A stretch of DNA of 64,000 nucleotides from Arachnopeziza araneosa (GCA_003988855.1 QYAI01000138.1:1-64000), one strand, 5' to 3'. Counted from the stretch's first letter, positions 21,133-34,213 are shown. Numbers and translations are program-made. The notes: generated from the sequence alone by a model not told the origin.

Positions 21133-24100
21133 ATGGCGACAACGTCGTCAATGTTTATGTATAGTTTGACGGTCCAACCTCCCACCGCAATTTCTCAAGC
21201 CATTCTCGGCCAATTTGCGGGAACAAAGGAGCAACAAATTGTCACTGCATCAGGATCTCGTCTTACTCTGCATCGTCCAGACCCTTCTCAAGGCAAAATT
21301 GTGACGGCGCTCTCGCACGATGTTTTTGGAATTATTCGGGCCATAGCAGCATTTAGGCTTGCAGGAAGCAATAAGGGTAAGTCATACACTCTACAACGTT
21401 GAGCTTCACTTAGTGATCTGAAGCATGGACGGCAGCGCTCGAAATACCTCCATGATACGTCGCCAGCTATCGATGGTGTGGAGGTTTAAGGTTCTTTCAG
21501 GACATAGCTAAACAAGTTTGCAGACTACATTATCATCACATCCGATTCCGGTCGTATTACCATTATTGAGTTTTTACCAGCGCAAAACAAGTTCAATCGA
21601 CTACATTTAGAGACCTTTGGGAAGTCTGGTGTTCGGAGAGTTATACCAGGACAATACTTGGCTGTGGATCCGAAAGGAAGAGCTTGTCTGATTTCTTCAG
21701 TCGAAAAGAACAAGCTTGTATATGTTCTCAACCGGAATTCACAAGCCGAGCTCACAATTTCATCACCACTAGAAGCACATAAAGCTCAGACATTGGTATT
21801 TGCCTTGGTAGCTTTGGATGTTGGTTATGCAAATCCGGTTTTTGCAGCTCTAGAGGTTGACTATGGAGATTCGGACCAAGATCCAACAGGCCAAGCCTAC
21901 GACGAGATCGAAAAGACCCTTGTTTATTATGAGCTTGACCTCGGCTTGAATCATGTGGTGCGTAAATGGTCAGATCCAGTTGACCGGACAGCAACAATTT
22001 TATTTCAAGTGCCCGGAGGCACCGATGGACCAAGTGGAGTTCTAGTTTGTGGCGAGGATAATATTACATATCGACACTCGAACCAAGAGTCTTTCCGTGT
22101 TGCCATACCAAGACGTCGTGGAGCAACTGAAGATCCCCAGAGAAAACGTATTATTGTAGCCGGTGTTATGCACAAACTTAAAGGCGCGGCTGGTGCTTTC
22201 TTCTTTCTCCTCCAAACCGAAGATGGAGATCTATTCAAGGTCACTATCGAGATGGTTGAAGAAAACGGAGCACCGACCGGCGAAGTCCAGAGGTTGAAGA
22301 TCAAGTATTTCGATACAGTACCGGTTGCTTCGAGTCTGTGCATCTTGAAAAGTGGATTTCTCTTCGTTGCTAGCGAATTTGGCAATCACCAATTTTATCA
22401 ATTCGAAAAGCTTGGAGATGACGATGAAGAAATCGAGTTTATCAGCGACGACTTCCCTACCAATCCAACTGAACCTTACACTCCTGTTTACTTTCATCCT
22501 CGCCCTGCTGAAAATTTGAGTTTAGTTGAAAGCATTGACTCTATGAATCCTTTAATGGATTGTAAGGTTGCCAACCTCACAGAAGAAGATGCCCCTCAAA
22601 TCTATTCGATATGTGGTACTGGTGCCAGAAGTACGTTTCGAACCCTAAGGCATGGACTTGAAGTTAGTGAAATTGTGGAATCCGAATTACCTGGTGTACC
22701 GTCTGCGGTGTGGACCACTAAACTTACTCGACATGATACGTTCGATGCATATATCATTTTATCTTTCTCGAACGGAACTTTGGTACTCAGCATTGGCGAA
22801 ACAGTTGAGGAAGTAACAGATACAGGCTTTTTGTCAAGCGCATCCACGCTTGCCGTACAGCAGCTTGGCGAGGATGGTTTGATACAAGTTCATCCTAAAG
22901 GTATCAGACATATTAAAGCTGATCGTCGTGTGAATGAATGGGCGGCACCTCAGCATCGCTCTATCGTCGCAGCTACTACAAATGAACGGCAGGTTGCTGT
23001 TGCTCTTAGCTCAGGAGAAATTGTATATTTCGAAATGGACTCGGATGGGTCTCTAGCTGAATATGACGAAAAGAGAGAGATGAGTGGTACAGTCACTTGT
23101 CTTAGTCTCGGAGAGGTTCCAGAAGGTCGTGTAAGGAGTCAATTCCTTGCTGTGGGTTGCGATGATTCCACGGTCCGCATATTGAGTCTTGACCCAGACT
23201 CGACACTGGAGAATAAATCAGTTCAAGCTTTAACATCGGCTCCATCGGCTCTCTCGATTATGGCTATGCCAGACTCTTCATCTGGGGGTTCCACCCTCTA
23301 TCTTCATATTGGTCTGTATTCCGGGGTTTATCTCAGAACCGTCTTGGACGAGATCACTGGAGAATTGTCAGACACGCGAACAAGATTTTTAGGCCCAAAG
23401 CCTGCTAAGCTATTTCGTGTTTCTGTGCAGGGTCAAACAGCAGTGCTTGCTCTAAGCTCGAGACCATGGCTTGGCTATTCGGACCCTGTCTCGAAAGGCT
23501 TTATGCTGACACCACTTAATTATCCAGGTCTTGAATGGGGTTGGAATTTCAGCAGTGAGCAATGTACGGAAGGAATGGTTGGCATTCAAGGTCAAAACCT
23601 AAGGTACGTTCATCTACTATTCTTTGTGTGAATTTACGATACTATGATGATTTTCTTATCGTTAAACTTGCCTATGTTCAAGCGACTCTGAGGATAAAAC
23701 ATTATAAATCCAATTGTTCCTTCTGATGTATCTAACACTAATTCTACTGAAAATTTCATTGCTCCACAAAATCAGAATTAATATTCGTTAGGATTTTCTC
23801 CATTGAGAAACTTACAGACAATTTACTCCAGGAATCTATCTCACTCACCTACACACCTCGACGTTTCGTCAAACATCCTGAACACCCCTTGTTCTACACT
23901 ATTGAATCCGATAATAACATTCTTTCGCCTGCAACCAAAACGAAACTACTGGAAGATCCTGCAGTGGTTAATGGTGATGCCACGGTCTTGCCGCCAGAGG
24001 AGTTTGGGTATCCGAGAGGGAAAGGCCACTGGGCATCTTGCATTTCTATAATTGACCCCGTCACTGAGAAAGCGGTCCTCCAAAAAATTGACCTAGACGA

Positions 24101-25156
24101 CAACGAGGCAGCTGTTAGCCTAGCCACTGTATCATTCGCAAGTCAAGATGACGAGATCTTCTTGGTCGTCGGAACGGGCAAAGATATGGTTGTCAGTCCA
24201 AGATCTTCAACAGCCGGCTTCTTACACGTATATCGCTTTCATGAGAATGGAAAAGAAATCGAGTTCATCCATAAAACCAAAGTTGAAGAACCACCAATGG
24301 CTTTACTCGGTTTTCAAGGCAGGCTGTTAGCTGGTGTAGGTAAAGACCTTCGTATTTATGATCTAGGTATGCGACAGCTCCTCCGAAAGGCTCAAGCTGA
24401 AGTCGTCCCCAATTTGATTGTTGGTCTCCAAACTCAGGGCAGCCGAATTGTTGTCAGCGATGTGCAAGAGAGTGTCGTAATGGTGGTCTACAAATTTCAG
24501 GAAAATAAGCTCATCCCCTTTGTGGATGATACTGTTCCCCGGTGGACCTCTTGTACGACAATGGTGGACTACGAAACCATTGCAGGTGGTGACAAATTCG
24601 GCAATCTTTGGCTTGTTCGATGTCCTCCTAAGGCCAGTGAGGAGGCCGATGAGGAGGGCTCTGGTGCACATCTTGTTCACGAACGATCATACCTTCAAGG
24701 TGCTCCACATCGACTGGCTTTGATGGCGCATTTCTTCCCACAAGATGTTCCGATGAGTATTCAGAAGTCGAACTTGGTTGCTGGTGGGCGCGATTGCTTA
24801 TTATGGAGCGGCTTACAAGGTACTCTTGGTATTCTGATTCCGTTCGTGAGCCGCGAAGATGTGGATTTTTTCCAGACTCTAGAACAACACCTAAGATCCG
24901 AAGATGCCCCTCTGGCTGGCAGAGATCATTTGATGTACCGAAGTTATTACGTGCCGGTCAAAGGTGTAATCGATGGAGACTTATGTGAACGATACACGCT
25001 ACTACCTTCGGATAAGAAACAGATGATTGCGGGTGAGCTAGATCGGTCTGTGAGAGAAATTGAGCGAAAGATATCCGTACGTCATAGATTGCTGATATGG
25101 CTGAATTTTCATCCGCTAATATTTTGTAGGACATCCGAACGAGATCTGCTTATTAG
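21133..25156 (+). CDS. RSE1: Pre-mRNA splicing factor Rse1 (SF3b130)
   Basis: Scaffold subunit of the U2 snRNP SF3b complex (human SF3B3/SAP130), a triple beta-propeller protein of the DDB1/CPSF-A family acting in branch-site recognition. Four exons, 21133-21376, 21524-23603, 23792-25076 and 25130-25156, give 1211 residues, the expected length. Diagnostic stretches are MYSLTVQPPTAISQAILGQF at the start, SDSGRITIIEF, then FGKSGVRRVIPGQYLAVDPK, and DRSVREIERKISDIRTR at the C terminus. The last exon is only 27 nt (DIRTRSAY and the stop), joined across a 53-bp intron. Introns 1 (147 bp) and 2 (188 bp) are longer than most here. RSE1 and the downstream LysM-protein gene converge with 132 bp between stop codons. 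Confidence 0.96.
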
Positions 25157-25288
25157 GCTTTATAGGCAATGAGGAGGGTGAACTTAGTTATTGTGTGTAT
25201 ACTAACTACATGGCGCTCATTACGCGATCATGAATTATGAACGATCATCGTGCCTATGATACAAATAATCAAAGAGAAATCGAACCTA

Positions 25289-26272
25289 TCATGGTCTTTG
25301 GCCAGTAAACCGCCTTCTTCCAACATCATGTTTACCTCCCTTCCCTTTCACATTGTCTCTTAGGGGATGCTCTTTTTCCCATCTCTCGTCATCTCTAAAC
25401 GCTCCAATTGCGGCTTCTAAATTGTAGTCGAATTGCTTTAAATATAATAGTGCTATATCATACCTATAGTTCGGCGCAAAGCTATGTAGTTAGCCAGATA
25501 CTTTCTAATCATTGAACATGCCTCAAGGATTTAGAGTATGGGAACGTACTCGGATATTTTACAGGCCACCATCCATCTCCTCACAATCGCCTTTCTCCTC
25601 TCCTCTTCCTCGCCTTCTATGGGGCGGGGGCTCAAACTCACCCCGCCTTTATAGAATTCGCCCGGTATCACAATCGTCCGTCTTGCCAGCAAGAGATGGT
25701 CCGAAGTGATCTTGTTCGACCGCCGCAGGGCATCAATCGGGACGCCGTAACGGAAAGAGAGATTCGTCAATGTGTCCTGTTCATGGTCGAGGAAATGAAG
25801 GACGTCTTCAGCGACCTGAGACTCCTTTTCCGGTGGCGGGGTCAAGGGGTTTGGTAGAGATTCGTAACTCGGTAGGTAATCCGAGTATGATGGTGGTTCT
25901 TGAGTTGGCTTAGATGAAGAAGAGGAGGAGGGGGAGGAGGAATAGGAAGGCGGGTCTCGAAGACCTTGAGGTAGAGCTGTTGGGATGGTGGAGACTTGAC
26001 AGAATGGGCCTGATACTGGTCAGCCTACAGCATGTTGGATGCGGAGTGGCGTAACTGACAATATGTAGCAAAACGTCTATTATCCTATTGATGTAAGGAA
26101 GGACTCTTTACGATATAGATGGAAACAAGCTTACAGCTATACAATTGCTGCAAATAACTCTAGAGCAGCACTCTAATCGTCTATCAAGTCCCTTCGGCTT
26201 CTCACTCTTTTCATCATAGTAAGGGAGTACGTTTTTAAGTAGTTTTGCGCATGTGCAGCAGCTTTCTTCCAT
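25289..26272 (-). CDS. Zinc-finger / LysM / UBA-like intracellular protein
   Basis: 265-residue protein in four exons: 26135-26272, 26060-26084 (25 nt), 25550-26009 and 25289-25463. All junctions keep frame and restore recognisable motifs. Residues 1-66 hold a Cys-rich finger: CCTC, ECCSRVICSNC and, split by the third exon junction, YCPFC, giving four paired Cys positions as in RING-like or treble-clef fingers. A Ser/Pro linker follows. A single LysM domain lies at about 128-170 (DTLTNLSFRYGVPIDALRRS, ending in TIVIP). A C-terminal helical segment (about 192-236, with YLKQFDYNLEAAIGAF) resembles UBA-like domains. There is no signal peptide, so this LysM protein is intracellular, unlike chitin-binding effectors. 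Finger plus UBA-like tail hints at ubiquitin biology (inference). Confidence 0.85.
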
Positions 26273-26903
26273 TTTTTAGAGACGGTGCTTCCACTGAACT
26301 CGGGAATAATAGAGAAAGGTCGTTCCTTTGTTAAGGGCATATAGATGAATAGTCAAGTGAAGATGGATAGACGGGTCATTTATCGACTAGGTTGCCACAT
26401 TCAAGCGGGATGCTATCGATAAGTAGATCACGTGTTAACCAACCACCCTTTCCTCTCGTTTCCAACAACAGCTTGTCGCTTCAATTTCCTTCATTTAGGC
26501 TTCAGGAAGACACTGGGGCTCAACCGTGGCAAAGTGATTACTCTAGAGATTCCTTGTTGCTTTGATATCGCAACAAGATTCTTGACGACGGCAACCTTCT
26601 AGAGAAGGGAGTTTTCACAGTCCACACTCAGTAAGGCAACTAGAACCAAAGACAGTGACAGGGCATCAGAGGATACTTGAGGCTCTATTTACTCTTCGTT
26701 ATCTCCCAATCTTACTTGAGTACAAGGAAGCATTTTATACAATGCCCAGAAACCAACAAGACGCCTGATAGTATTTGCCAAGAACCAGTTTAGCCACAAA
26801 GACGCCAGAAAATCCGGACAATCCCACCCACCTCATACAGTGTGTTCTACTTATGAGTAGTCCCTTCGCCGAAACACCGAGTAATATCTTCTCAACCCAA
26901 CCC
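26273..26903. other. Intergenic region, 631 bp
   Basis: Promoter of the LysM-protein gene and terminator of the HOS4-like gene. It contains CACGTG at 26430-26435. No coding exon supported. Confidence 0.4.
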
Positions 26904-29900
26904 TTATTCAGTGTTCAATGGTTCGACTTCTTGACCGTTTGTACCATTGAGCAATTGCTCAGTTATTGGAAGATCTGACACAGAGCGATTTGGGCTACCA
27001 CCATTCATCGATTTATCTGATCTTGGGGGCGTAATGCCGTTGATATGTACCGAGTTATTTCTTGAATCGCTTCGCTGTGACGGCGGATGAGTTACCGATA
27101 TAGGCGAGGCCTGGTAACCTGGAATAAGGTAATGCAGATTCTGCTTCCTACATATTTCCTCGTAATCTGGTTCTCCAGGATAAACACGAGTGATTCCTGC
27201 TCGTCTTGGAAACCTATCCAAAGGTGGAGGCTCTTTCAACACAGGCGTAGACTTAATTTCGCCTCGCCTGACAACATTTCCATTGACGTAGTATGTTGGT
27301 AGAGGAGCCCAGAGCTGATCTGGATAATCTTGCTTCCATTTGGGTTCGTTAAAAACTTTCCCCGCTTCAACACTTGTTTGGGGTAAGTGTAGCTCTTTAT
27401 AGATAACCTCCATCTCGACACCACGAAGATGGGGAAAGCTTGGTACAACGAACATGAATTCCGTGACCTGCAGAGGTTAGGCTAGACATAACTCGGAGGC
27501 GTCGGTTTGAAGATTTACCTTGATAAAAAATAAGTCAAGATCCAAAAAGAGAGATCGGTTCTTCTCAATGATCTCGTCCATGGATTGTTCCTTCCGTGGA
27601 AACTGTTTACGCAGATCTGGTAAGCCATCCAGAAGCAGAAAAAGTCCATTACAAGTACTCCACACGCCTCTTTTCTGTGGGAGTGAGAGGGGAATACGTT
27701 CCCAAGCTGTGTCTACAGTATCGTTAGGCTTGTACTAGAAATCATCTGAGGAACTTACATCGAGATAATTGAAGATCCTTCTCTCCAAGTAAGATCGCAG
27801 CATCTGTATTGAGCATCCACTGCTCTCGACAATTGGCTTGACCAGTGACTTCTAATTTGATAGTATCGTACCTGTAGCCTATAATCTTCTTAAAAAGCCT
27901 CGCAACATCTGGTACTTTTGGTTCGGACGCTTGGTCGAACCACCGTAGTAGAAGAGGAAGTCTGGATAGCCTTTCTTCCATTTTCTCTTTCTCGATCCGA
28001 ATCCGTTCAAGTCGAGCTTGTTCTAGTCTGAGAGCCTGTCTGCGTTCTTGCTCTTCGCGTTTCAATCTCTCCTGCTCCAGGTAGCGAGCTCTTTGCTCTT
28101 CCATCGCTCGTTGTTGTGCTTCTGCATCCTCTAGGCGCTGGCGCTCTTTTCTCTCCGTTTCTTCGCGGATCTTTTTTTCTTCCTCTTCCTGTGCTGCCTT
28201 CTCTCTAGCAAGGCGAGCCTGTTTAGCTTGCTCTACTTTCTCTTGTTCGATTCTCTGCTTTTCCTCTTCGGCCTCTCTCTGTCGCGCGGCCTCAGCTTCC
28301 CGCTTCTCACGCCGAATCTGAGCCTGTTTCATAGCTTCTTCTTCCTCCTGCTTAGCTACAGACGACCCCTTATCCTGTGATCCATTGAATGTTTTCTCAA
28401 CGGCTGTTTTTGATTTTTTGGATGAAGAATCAGAAGGCATTGAGTTCGGAGGTCGACTAGGCGAAGATTTATCGCTGCTCGTCGGGTCTCTAGATACATC
28501 AAGAGAATCCCCATGCTTGTGAGGACGAGGCAATTTTACTTTAGGATCAGATCCTTGTCGTGCCGAGTTCTCTTTCGATAGCGTTGATTTCACAGTCGGA
28601 TTGCGATGCTCTGGAGATGAGCTCGGGGTGTCTTTGTGTGTAGAAGATTCCCCGCCCAGCTTTCTCTTTTTTTGCGGCACATCACCAGAACGATCCATTC
28701 CCGTTGCTATATCTTGCATCCCTGGTCGAGGTGGAGTCTCGCTCGTCCGAGGTCGTTTGATAGGACTTTCACCGCGAATAGCAGAGAGCCTATCTTTCGA
28801 GTCTTCCCTCTTGATAGATCGAGCTCTGTCCTTCTCGGATTGCTTCTCTGACGTCGAGTCTCTATCGCTATGAGATGGATTCTTCAAAAGCCTAGAAACA
28901 CTGGGATTTGATTTCCCATCAGATTTGTCAAGCTTGGAATCGGTATGAGAGCGTTCTTTCTTATCTTTGACAGAGGCTCCAGAGGCATTAGATGCGATAC
29001 TAGCTCGTCTTTGCTTTTCCAATGTCTCCTCTCTATTTAATTCCTTTCTAGAGATTAACCTCTTTCTGGGCTTAATAGGTTCATTCTCGGATGTAACTGC
29101 GACATCGGATTCGGACTTGCGAGATTGCGACTTCTGTTTGGGAGGTCCAAGTGGACTCGTCTCTTGATCTGACATGACATTTGATGCCGTGCTATCCTCC
29201 TTTCTGGGTCGTCCTGGACCTCTTTTAATGCCATCCCTTAGTTGGTTTATAGACGAAGACTTGCGGTGGTGGGTTTTACTGGGTTCAGATGCTTTGAGCT
29301 TTGGGCTTGATGGTGTGCGCTTATGAGGGCGTGGTGGTTCATCTTTCCGTATCCCTTTCTTTACATCCCTCTCTCCATCTCGACCATCTCGTCGAAGCCC
29401 GGGAGATCTTACTTTGCCAGGAGACGTCTTGTGGCTTTTTTGATACACCTCCATTGCCTTTTTCAAAAGCTCTTCCTCCTCTTGCCACTTTGGACCTGCT
29501 CGTTTCTTCGCAATCTCATGATAGAATTCTCCTCTGAACCTTCTTGTTGGGTTGAAGTCGGAATTGGCCAGAAACAGTTTTATGACTTCAAGGTGATGAT
29601 CTTTGCCTATTGCAGCAAGAATAGGAGTCGGCTGGTCCGCCGGGGCACCTTCAACAGCATCGGGGTCGGGATTGAAATTACCCAGCGCAAATAACAAGTT
29701 GATAACGGTATCATGCCCGCCTTTTGCCGCGTTGTAGAGCGTCTTCGGATCGTCGATATTAGGCTTCACTTCAATAATACGGGAAGCAGTTGCAATATCG
29801 CCATCTCGAGCAGCCACTTGCAGTGTGTTGAGGTCCAGGCTTTGATAGAGACCATGCTCGGCTGTTTTCATTGACCGGGCCGTTCTCGTGACTTTTCCAA

Positions 29901-31575
29901 ATCCAAGGCCCTGTGCATCGTAACCATGCATTGGCGGGGTTTGGCGGGGACTTCCTTTCGCGTGTGACATGCTATCATGTGTCTGTGGTCCTTCAGAGTC
30001 TCGTTGTTTCTGTGAAGCAAACCTCTCCTTCGCAGAGATAATGGCTTTCCTCATATCTTCGATGATCGACACGATTTCTTCGTCATTGTCATCATCCTCC
30101 GCGTGCATATTGACAAGATCAAGGGGTTCATTGCCGGCCTGATTTGGCTTGTTTGGGTTGGCACCGGCCTGTAGTAACAACTTGACCACCTCAAGGTTCT
30201 TGTTGTCAATCGCGTCGTGCAGTGGAGTGTCCTTCACAATATTTTGACTGTCAAGCTCGCAATTTCCCGTATGCAGAAGAAATTGGACTATATCGACAAA
30301 CCCCTCGAGGCTTGCTATGTGGAGTGGAGTATTGAGTGCGTTGTCAGCCATATTCAAGTCCTCTGGTCGTTCCTCGTATCTCTGTTTAACGACTTCCAGT
30401 TTCCCACGCGAACATGCAACAGCTAAGTGAGTCTGACCTGAGGAATTGACGAGCTTTTTATGTGGAGGCATCTTGGCTGGTGACATAGCCGACTCTCCCG
30501 TCGTAGGGGCTGCGAGATTCCGAACGCGTGAGCTTCGTGGATGTGAATTTCCACTCGCCGAAGAGTCGTCCGAGTGATACTCGGTCGACTGGAGTGGTGC
30601 TGGCACACGCTTTTTCTTGTGGCTAAGCCCACGAGATGACCTTGAGGACAGTTGGGTGGAGTTGCTTTGTTTATGTCCACGGAAATGAGGCGAGACTGAT
30701 CTGGTATGCTTGCGTGGGTTCAAATCACTGTCGGGTCTCGATGAAGCGTGAGCGGATTTGTGATCCAGCCCTGAGCTACGTTGCCTGCCAATTCTTCTTG
30801 ATTCACCCTCGTCTTCATCCCCAGAGCCGTATGGCCTTCCTCGAGCCAAAACCCGATCAACTGACTTGGCTTTGTCCCGTACAACAGAGCGTGAGCGAGA
30901 ACGGGGTGACGGTGATCTGGACACTTCTGAATCCGAAGCCGCAAGTTTGGATAACGAGGAACGAGTCGTGGCGACGGGAGACGTGGGCACCGAACTCAGA
31001 CCGCTGGAATTTCCAGGAAAAGCATCATCCTTGGTGCTGCTGCCGTTGGCGTGGCCATGTCCATTTTTGGGTCGTTTCCTTTTTCCCAGCGAGGAAGTCG
31101 CGGTTGTTGTCAACTCGCTTGAATTTCGTCCCATCCTCGCTGCCTCTCGCTCTCGCCCCCCCATTACGCTGCCATCAACACTCCGAATTTCTGGTGCATC
31201 TTTCATCTCTTCGTCCTCATCACTTTTGTCCTCGTGCTTAATCGATTTGCGAATCTTCGACGGTGAGTGCCCATCCTTTCCCGGGAGCACGATTGTCTCG
31301 GCCTCTGAGTCGCTCTTCGCGCCAATATCGTCAACACCAGCATTCGGCCGGTCTACATACATTTCAACATCTTGGGTTGTTGCGGGAGGCGATGATCTAA
31401 TGCCGTTCGGTGTCCCAGATACGCCACTGAGGACATCAGGCTCTGTGGCCGGCGCATTTGGCGATGCGATAGGTCTCGCAGCAACGATATCCGCAGCGGC
31501 TTGATCATCCATATCATCTATCCCGAGTGTCGGCGTATCCTGCACATCATCCTGGGCGACCCAACGGGAAGACAC
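26904..31575 (-). CDS. HOS4: Hos4-like ankyrin protein (Set3 complex)
   Basis: Large nuclear protein of 1524 residues in three exons: 27759-31575, 27519-27712 and 26904-27467. Introns of 46 and 51 bp keep frame. The N-terminal 370 residues are Ser/Arg/Pro-rich and disordered. Ankyrin repeats occur at about 375-480 (NTPLHIASLEGFVDIVQFLL, then DTPLHDAIDNKNLEVVKLLL with LQAGANPNKPNQAGNEPLDL) and at about 583-710. A long basic/Ser-rich region follows, then an Arg/Glu-rich single alpha-helix or coiled coil (about 1075-1205), and a conserved C-terminal module that includes SLFLDLDLFFIKVTEFMFVV. This layout matches the ascomycete homologue of yeast Hos4, an ankyrin subunit of the Set3 histone deacetylase complex. 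Paralogy with other ankyrin proteins cannot be excluded by eye. Confidence 0.85.
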
Positions 31576-32194
31576 TTTGGCAGTGTCGAGAAGAGGACAA
31601 GGAGGATCATCCGAGTCCTGACGACGTGGGATCTCTTCTGCACGTGGCTACGGCGTCGCACAGAGGTGAAGCCAGGCGTTGAATGGTAGACCTATAAGCG
31701 CGAGACCTTGACAGACTCTCTTGTTAGCAAAATTGTGAGTTATCGACGTTGTGGCCCTCGATCAAAGAACCTCATCAACAGCGACGTTCCTTGACGACTG
31801 TCATTGGGCCGAGTGACTACGGCAACCCGTTTTTGCTCCAAGGGTGGAAAGATTATTTCGCCCCATGGAAAGGGGCTCTTCTCGACAAAGTGGTAATTAT
31901 CCCATTCGAATCTTCCAACCATGCCCAGACCAGACGTGTAAGAATAATACACAAGACTTCTTTCGATACGTCTCTGTTACGCCCGTCACAGAAGCCTCCA
32001 AGGAAGCTGGCCGAGTGGTTTGTTGGCATTTTCTCAGACACGCTTTGAGGATTTGTGCAAACCTCAGGAAAACTGTTGGTTGTATTTGCTGGGTCAATTA
32101 TCAATCAAAAGTGATCATTGGAAGAGTGACAGCAAGTTATTCCACTTCAGTCATTAATTTTTTATTTACTAGTCGAGTGCATTCCAGATGAACA
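31576..32194. promoter_or_regulatory. Divergent promoter, HOS4-like / ALKBH6
   Basis: A 619-bp spacer between head-to-head genes. Short open frames occur on both strands, but none resembles a protein. No clear motif seen. Confidence 0.4.
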
Positions 32195-33023
32195 ATGTCG
32201 CAATTTGACTCTCGCACCGTATCTGGAGAGCCAACAGCTCCATATCCACAACTAACATTGGAAGATTTCAGGCTCAAGAACCTTCCATCAAGTGCCTACT
32301 ATATCTCGAATTTTATCACCGAACAGGAAGAAGAGCATATTCTGCATAAGGTTACAATCTCTATACTCAAACCCCTTGCTTTTTTATTGACTTTCCAAGA
32401 TTGAAACAGCCCCCAAGCCGCGATGGAAGCAACTTTCGAAACGACGTCTTCAAACTTGGCCATCAGATCTTACAAAAAACACCCTTCTCCAGAGTCCTTT
32501 GCCGACTTGGCTGACTGAACCCATTATTTCGCGAATACTCAACTGTTCTCTTAACGCGAATTCAAACGACAACATATTTTCTGATAGCCCACACAACCTT
32601 CCAAATCACGTTTTGATTAACGAGTACCTTCCTGGACAGGGCATTCTCCCTCACAAAGACGGGAGCGCATACCACCCCGTCGTATGCACGATTAGTCTAG
32701 GGGCTTCTCTATGTTTGGACATATACGGTACAAATGAAGATGGAAGCAGAGAAAGCGATCCGCGGTGGAAGATATTCCAAGAGCCCAGAAGCCTTTTGAT
32801 CACGGCAGGCGATGTTTACACTGATTATATGCATGGTATTGCAGATGTCGAAGAGGATGTGGGACTTAGCTCCTCAACTGTAGCGAATTGGGACTCCCTC
32901 GCCTCTTTTGACGAAATACTGAACGGCCATTACAAGCGCCAGGTCCGAACAAGTCTCACTTATCGAGATGTTATTAAGGTCTCGAAACTCGGTGCGAAGC
33001 TGGGGATTTTTGGACAACGTTAG
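32195..33023 (+). CDS. ALKBH6: AlkB homologue 6 (Fe/2OG dioxygenase)
   Basis: Fe(II)/2-oxoglutarate-dependent dioxygenase of the AlkB family, closest in layout to ALKBH6. 259 residues, two exons: 32195-32350 and 32400-33023. The 49-bp intron joins ITEQEEEHILHK to IETAPKPRWKQLSKRRLQTW, a typical ALKBH6 block. Iron ligands are seen in LPHKDGSAYHPVV (HxD) and in the later His of YTDYMHGI. The 2-oxoglutarate Arg and the substrate Arg lie in QVRTSLTYRDV. LINEYLPGQGI marks the start of the catalytic core. The natural substrate of ALKBH6 is not firmly known; nucleic-acid demethylation is inferred from the family. Its stop lies only 10 bases from the stop of the convergent DFG10-like gene. Confidence 0.92.
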
Positions 33024-33033
33024 GCTGGCCTTG

Positions 33034-33987
33034 CTAATAAACATACGGGACCAACCGCCACCGGCTTTTCAACTTCTCCTCTCCAAATTTTTTGATGTAC
33101 CATTTCCTTGTGGTTCCAGCTGTCACAGCAAGATTTGACACTACGAATATAAATCCTACAAATACTGTCTGATTAACCATTTGGCCTTGGGGCGCAGATA
33201 TGATTGCAATAGAGAGATAGATCAGGCATTCGCTGGTGTAATGCGGACACACAACGTTTCGGAAGAAATAATGATTGGGAAGGCTGTACTTCTCGAGACT
33301 GGCAAGCTCTCTATGGCACACATGCTGGACCTTCGATGCTGCTAGAAAGATAGATATTGCAATGGTTGTCTTGGGAGATAAGATGATTTCATTAGAGATG
33401 CCCCGAAATGGTTGGGACATGTCAGACCCAGCGATTGCAGCTAGATTTGATTAGTACGTAGAGGTAGAGCGGTCGATTCTCCTACCTAGACCCTCTATCC
33501 AGACTGAGATTCCCATAGCGATGTAAAAGACTACACCCAAGATCCAGAGTCCTGCCCACATTTTGGACTCGGATGGTCGAGTAAAAACAACTGATTCATA
33601 GAGTCTTCTTGTCCCTTGCGCGGCCATGACTGTCCATGACAGAAGAACCTGATTCATAGTCATCTTAGAGTCCGTGGGCCAAGAATGCGAAGCCAAGAAT
33701 TGTAAAGCTAGGCCTGTTGTGTAAAACTGGACGGCCCAAAATAAGGAAGATGCTACCGAGATGATATAATAATGTGTAAACCAAGAATGAGGAACTTGAA
33801 CCGAGACAACCCAGAACCAGAGGTATTCAGAAATTCCTAGAGATCTACTATGCGTGTGTGAAGGTTGAGTTGTGCTGCGTGATCCATAGGTCATAATCTG
33901 CTCTCTGAATGAGGGTACTAAAGTTCCCCCAATACTCACAGTAGTACCCAAAGAGAAGAAGATGCGACATAGTAACGAAGTATCCAT
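33034..33987 (-). CDS. DFG10: Polyprenol reductase (Dfg10/SRD5A3 family)
   Basis: Steroid 5-alpha-reductase-family membrane enzyme that reduces polyprenol toward dolichol for N-glycosylation in the ER. 302 residues, exons 33486-33987 and 33034-33440, with a 45-bp intron (GTAGGA...CTAG). Several hydrophobic segments run through the protein. Family signatures are LSWTVMAAQGTRRLYESVV (about 140-158) and, near the end, SLPNHYFFRNVVCPHYTSEC, followed by a terminal WYIKKFGEEKLKSRWRLVPY, where the FVVSNLAVTAGTTRKWY stretch is the usual NADPH-site tail. The start MDTSLLCRIFF (33987) is preferred over a longer in-frame start at 34080, because the first membrane helix then sits at the N terminus. Confidence 0.9.
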
Positions 33988-34213
33988 TGAATTGGTTGAG
34001 ATTGAGAGTATAAAGTATATTGATATTCTTTGGCATGCGAGACTTTGAATTGAAAAAAGTACGGTGGCCCGTGCGTTCATGTGGCGGGTAATTTAACTCC
34101 CCCACAATGTTGAATCCCAGAATCTTCAATCGTGCAAACCTTGAAGTTCATCGCAAGACCTTTTGAAGAATCCTTTCAGCATACTGTAAAAATTTGCCTC
34201 TCTATTTGCAATC
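33988..34213. promoter_or_regulatory. Divergent promoter, DFG10-like / RBG1
   Basis: A 226-bp compact spacer between head-to-head genes. No coding signal beyond the possible longer DFG10 start at 34080. Confidence 0.4.

Noticed and set aside
26521..26560. A-box-like GTGGCAAAGTG stretch suggesting a tRNA
   Set aside because: No B-box GGTTCGANTCC at the right distance and no cloverleaf visible.
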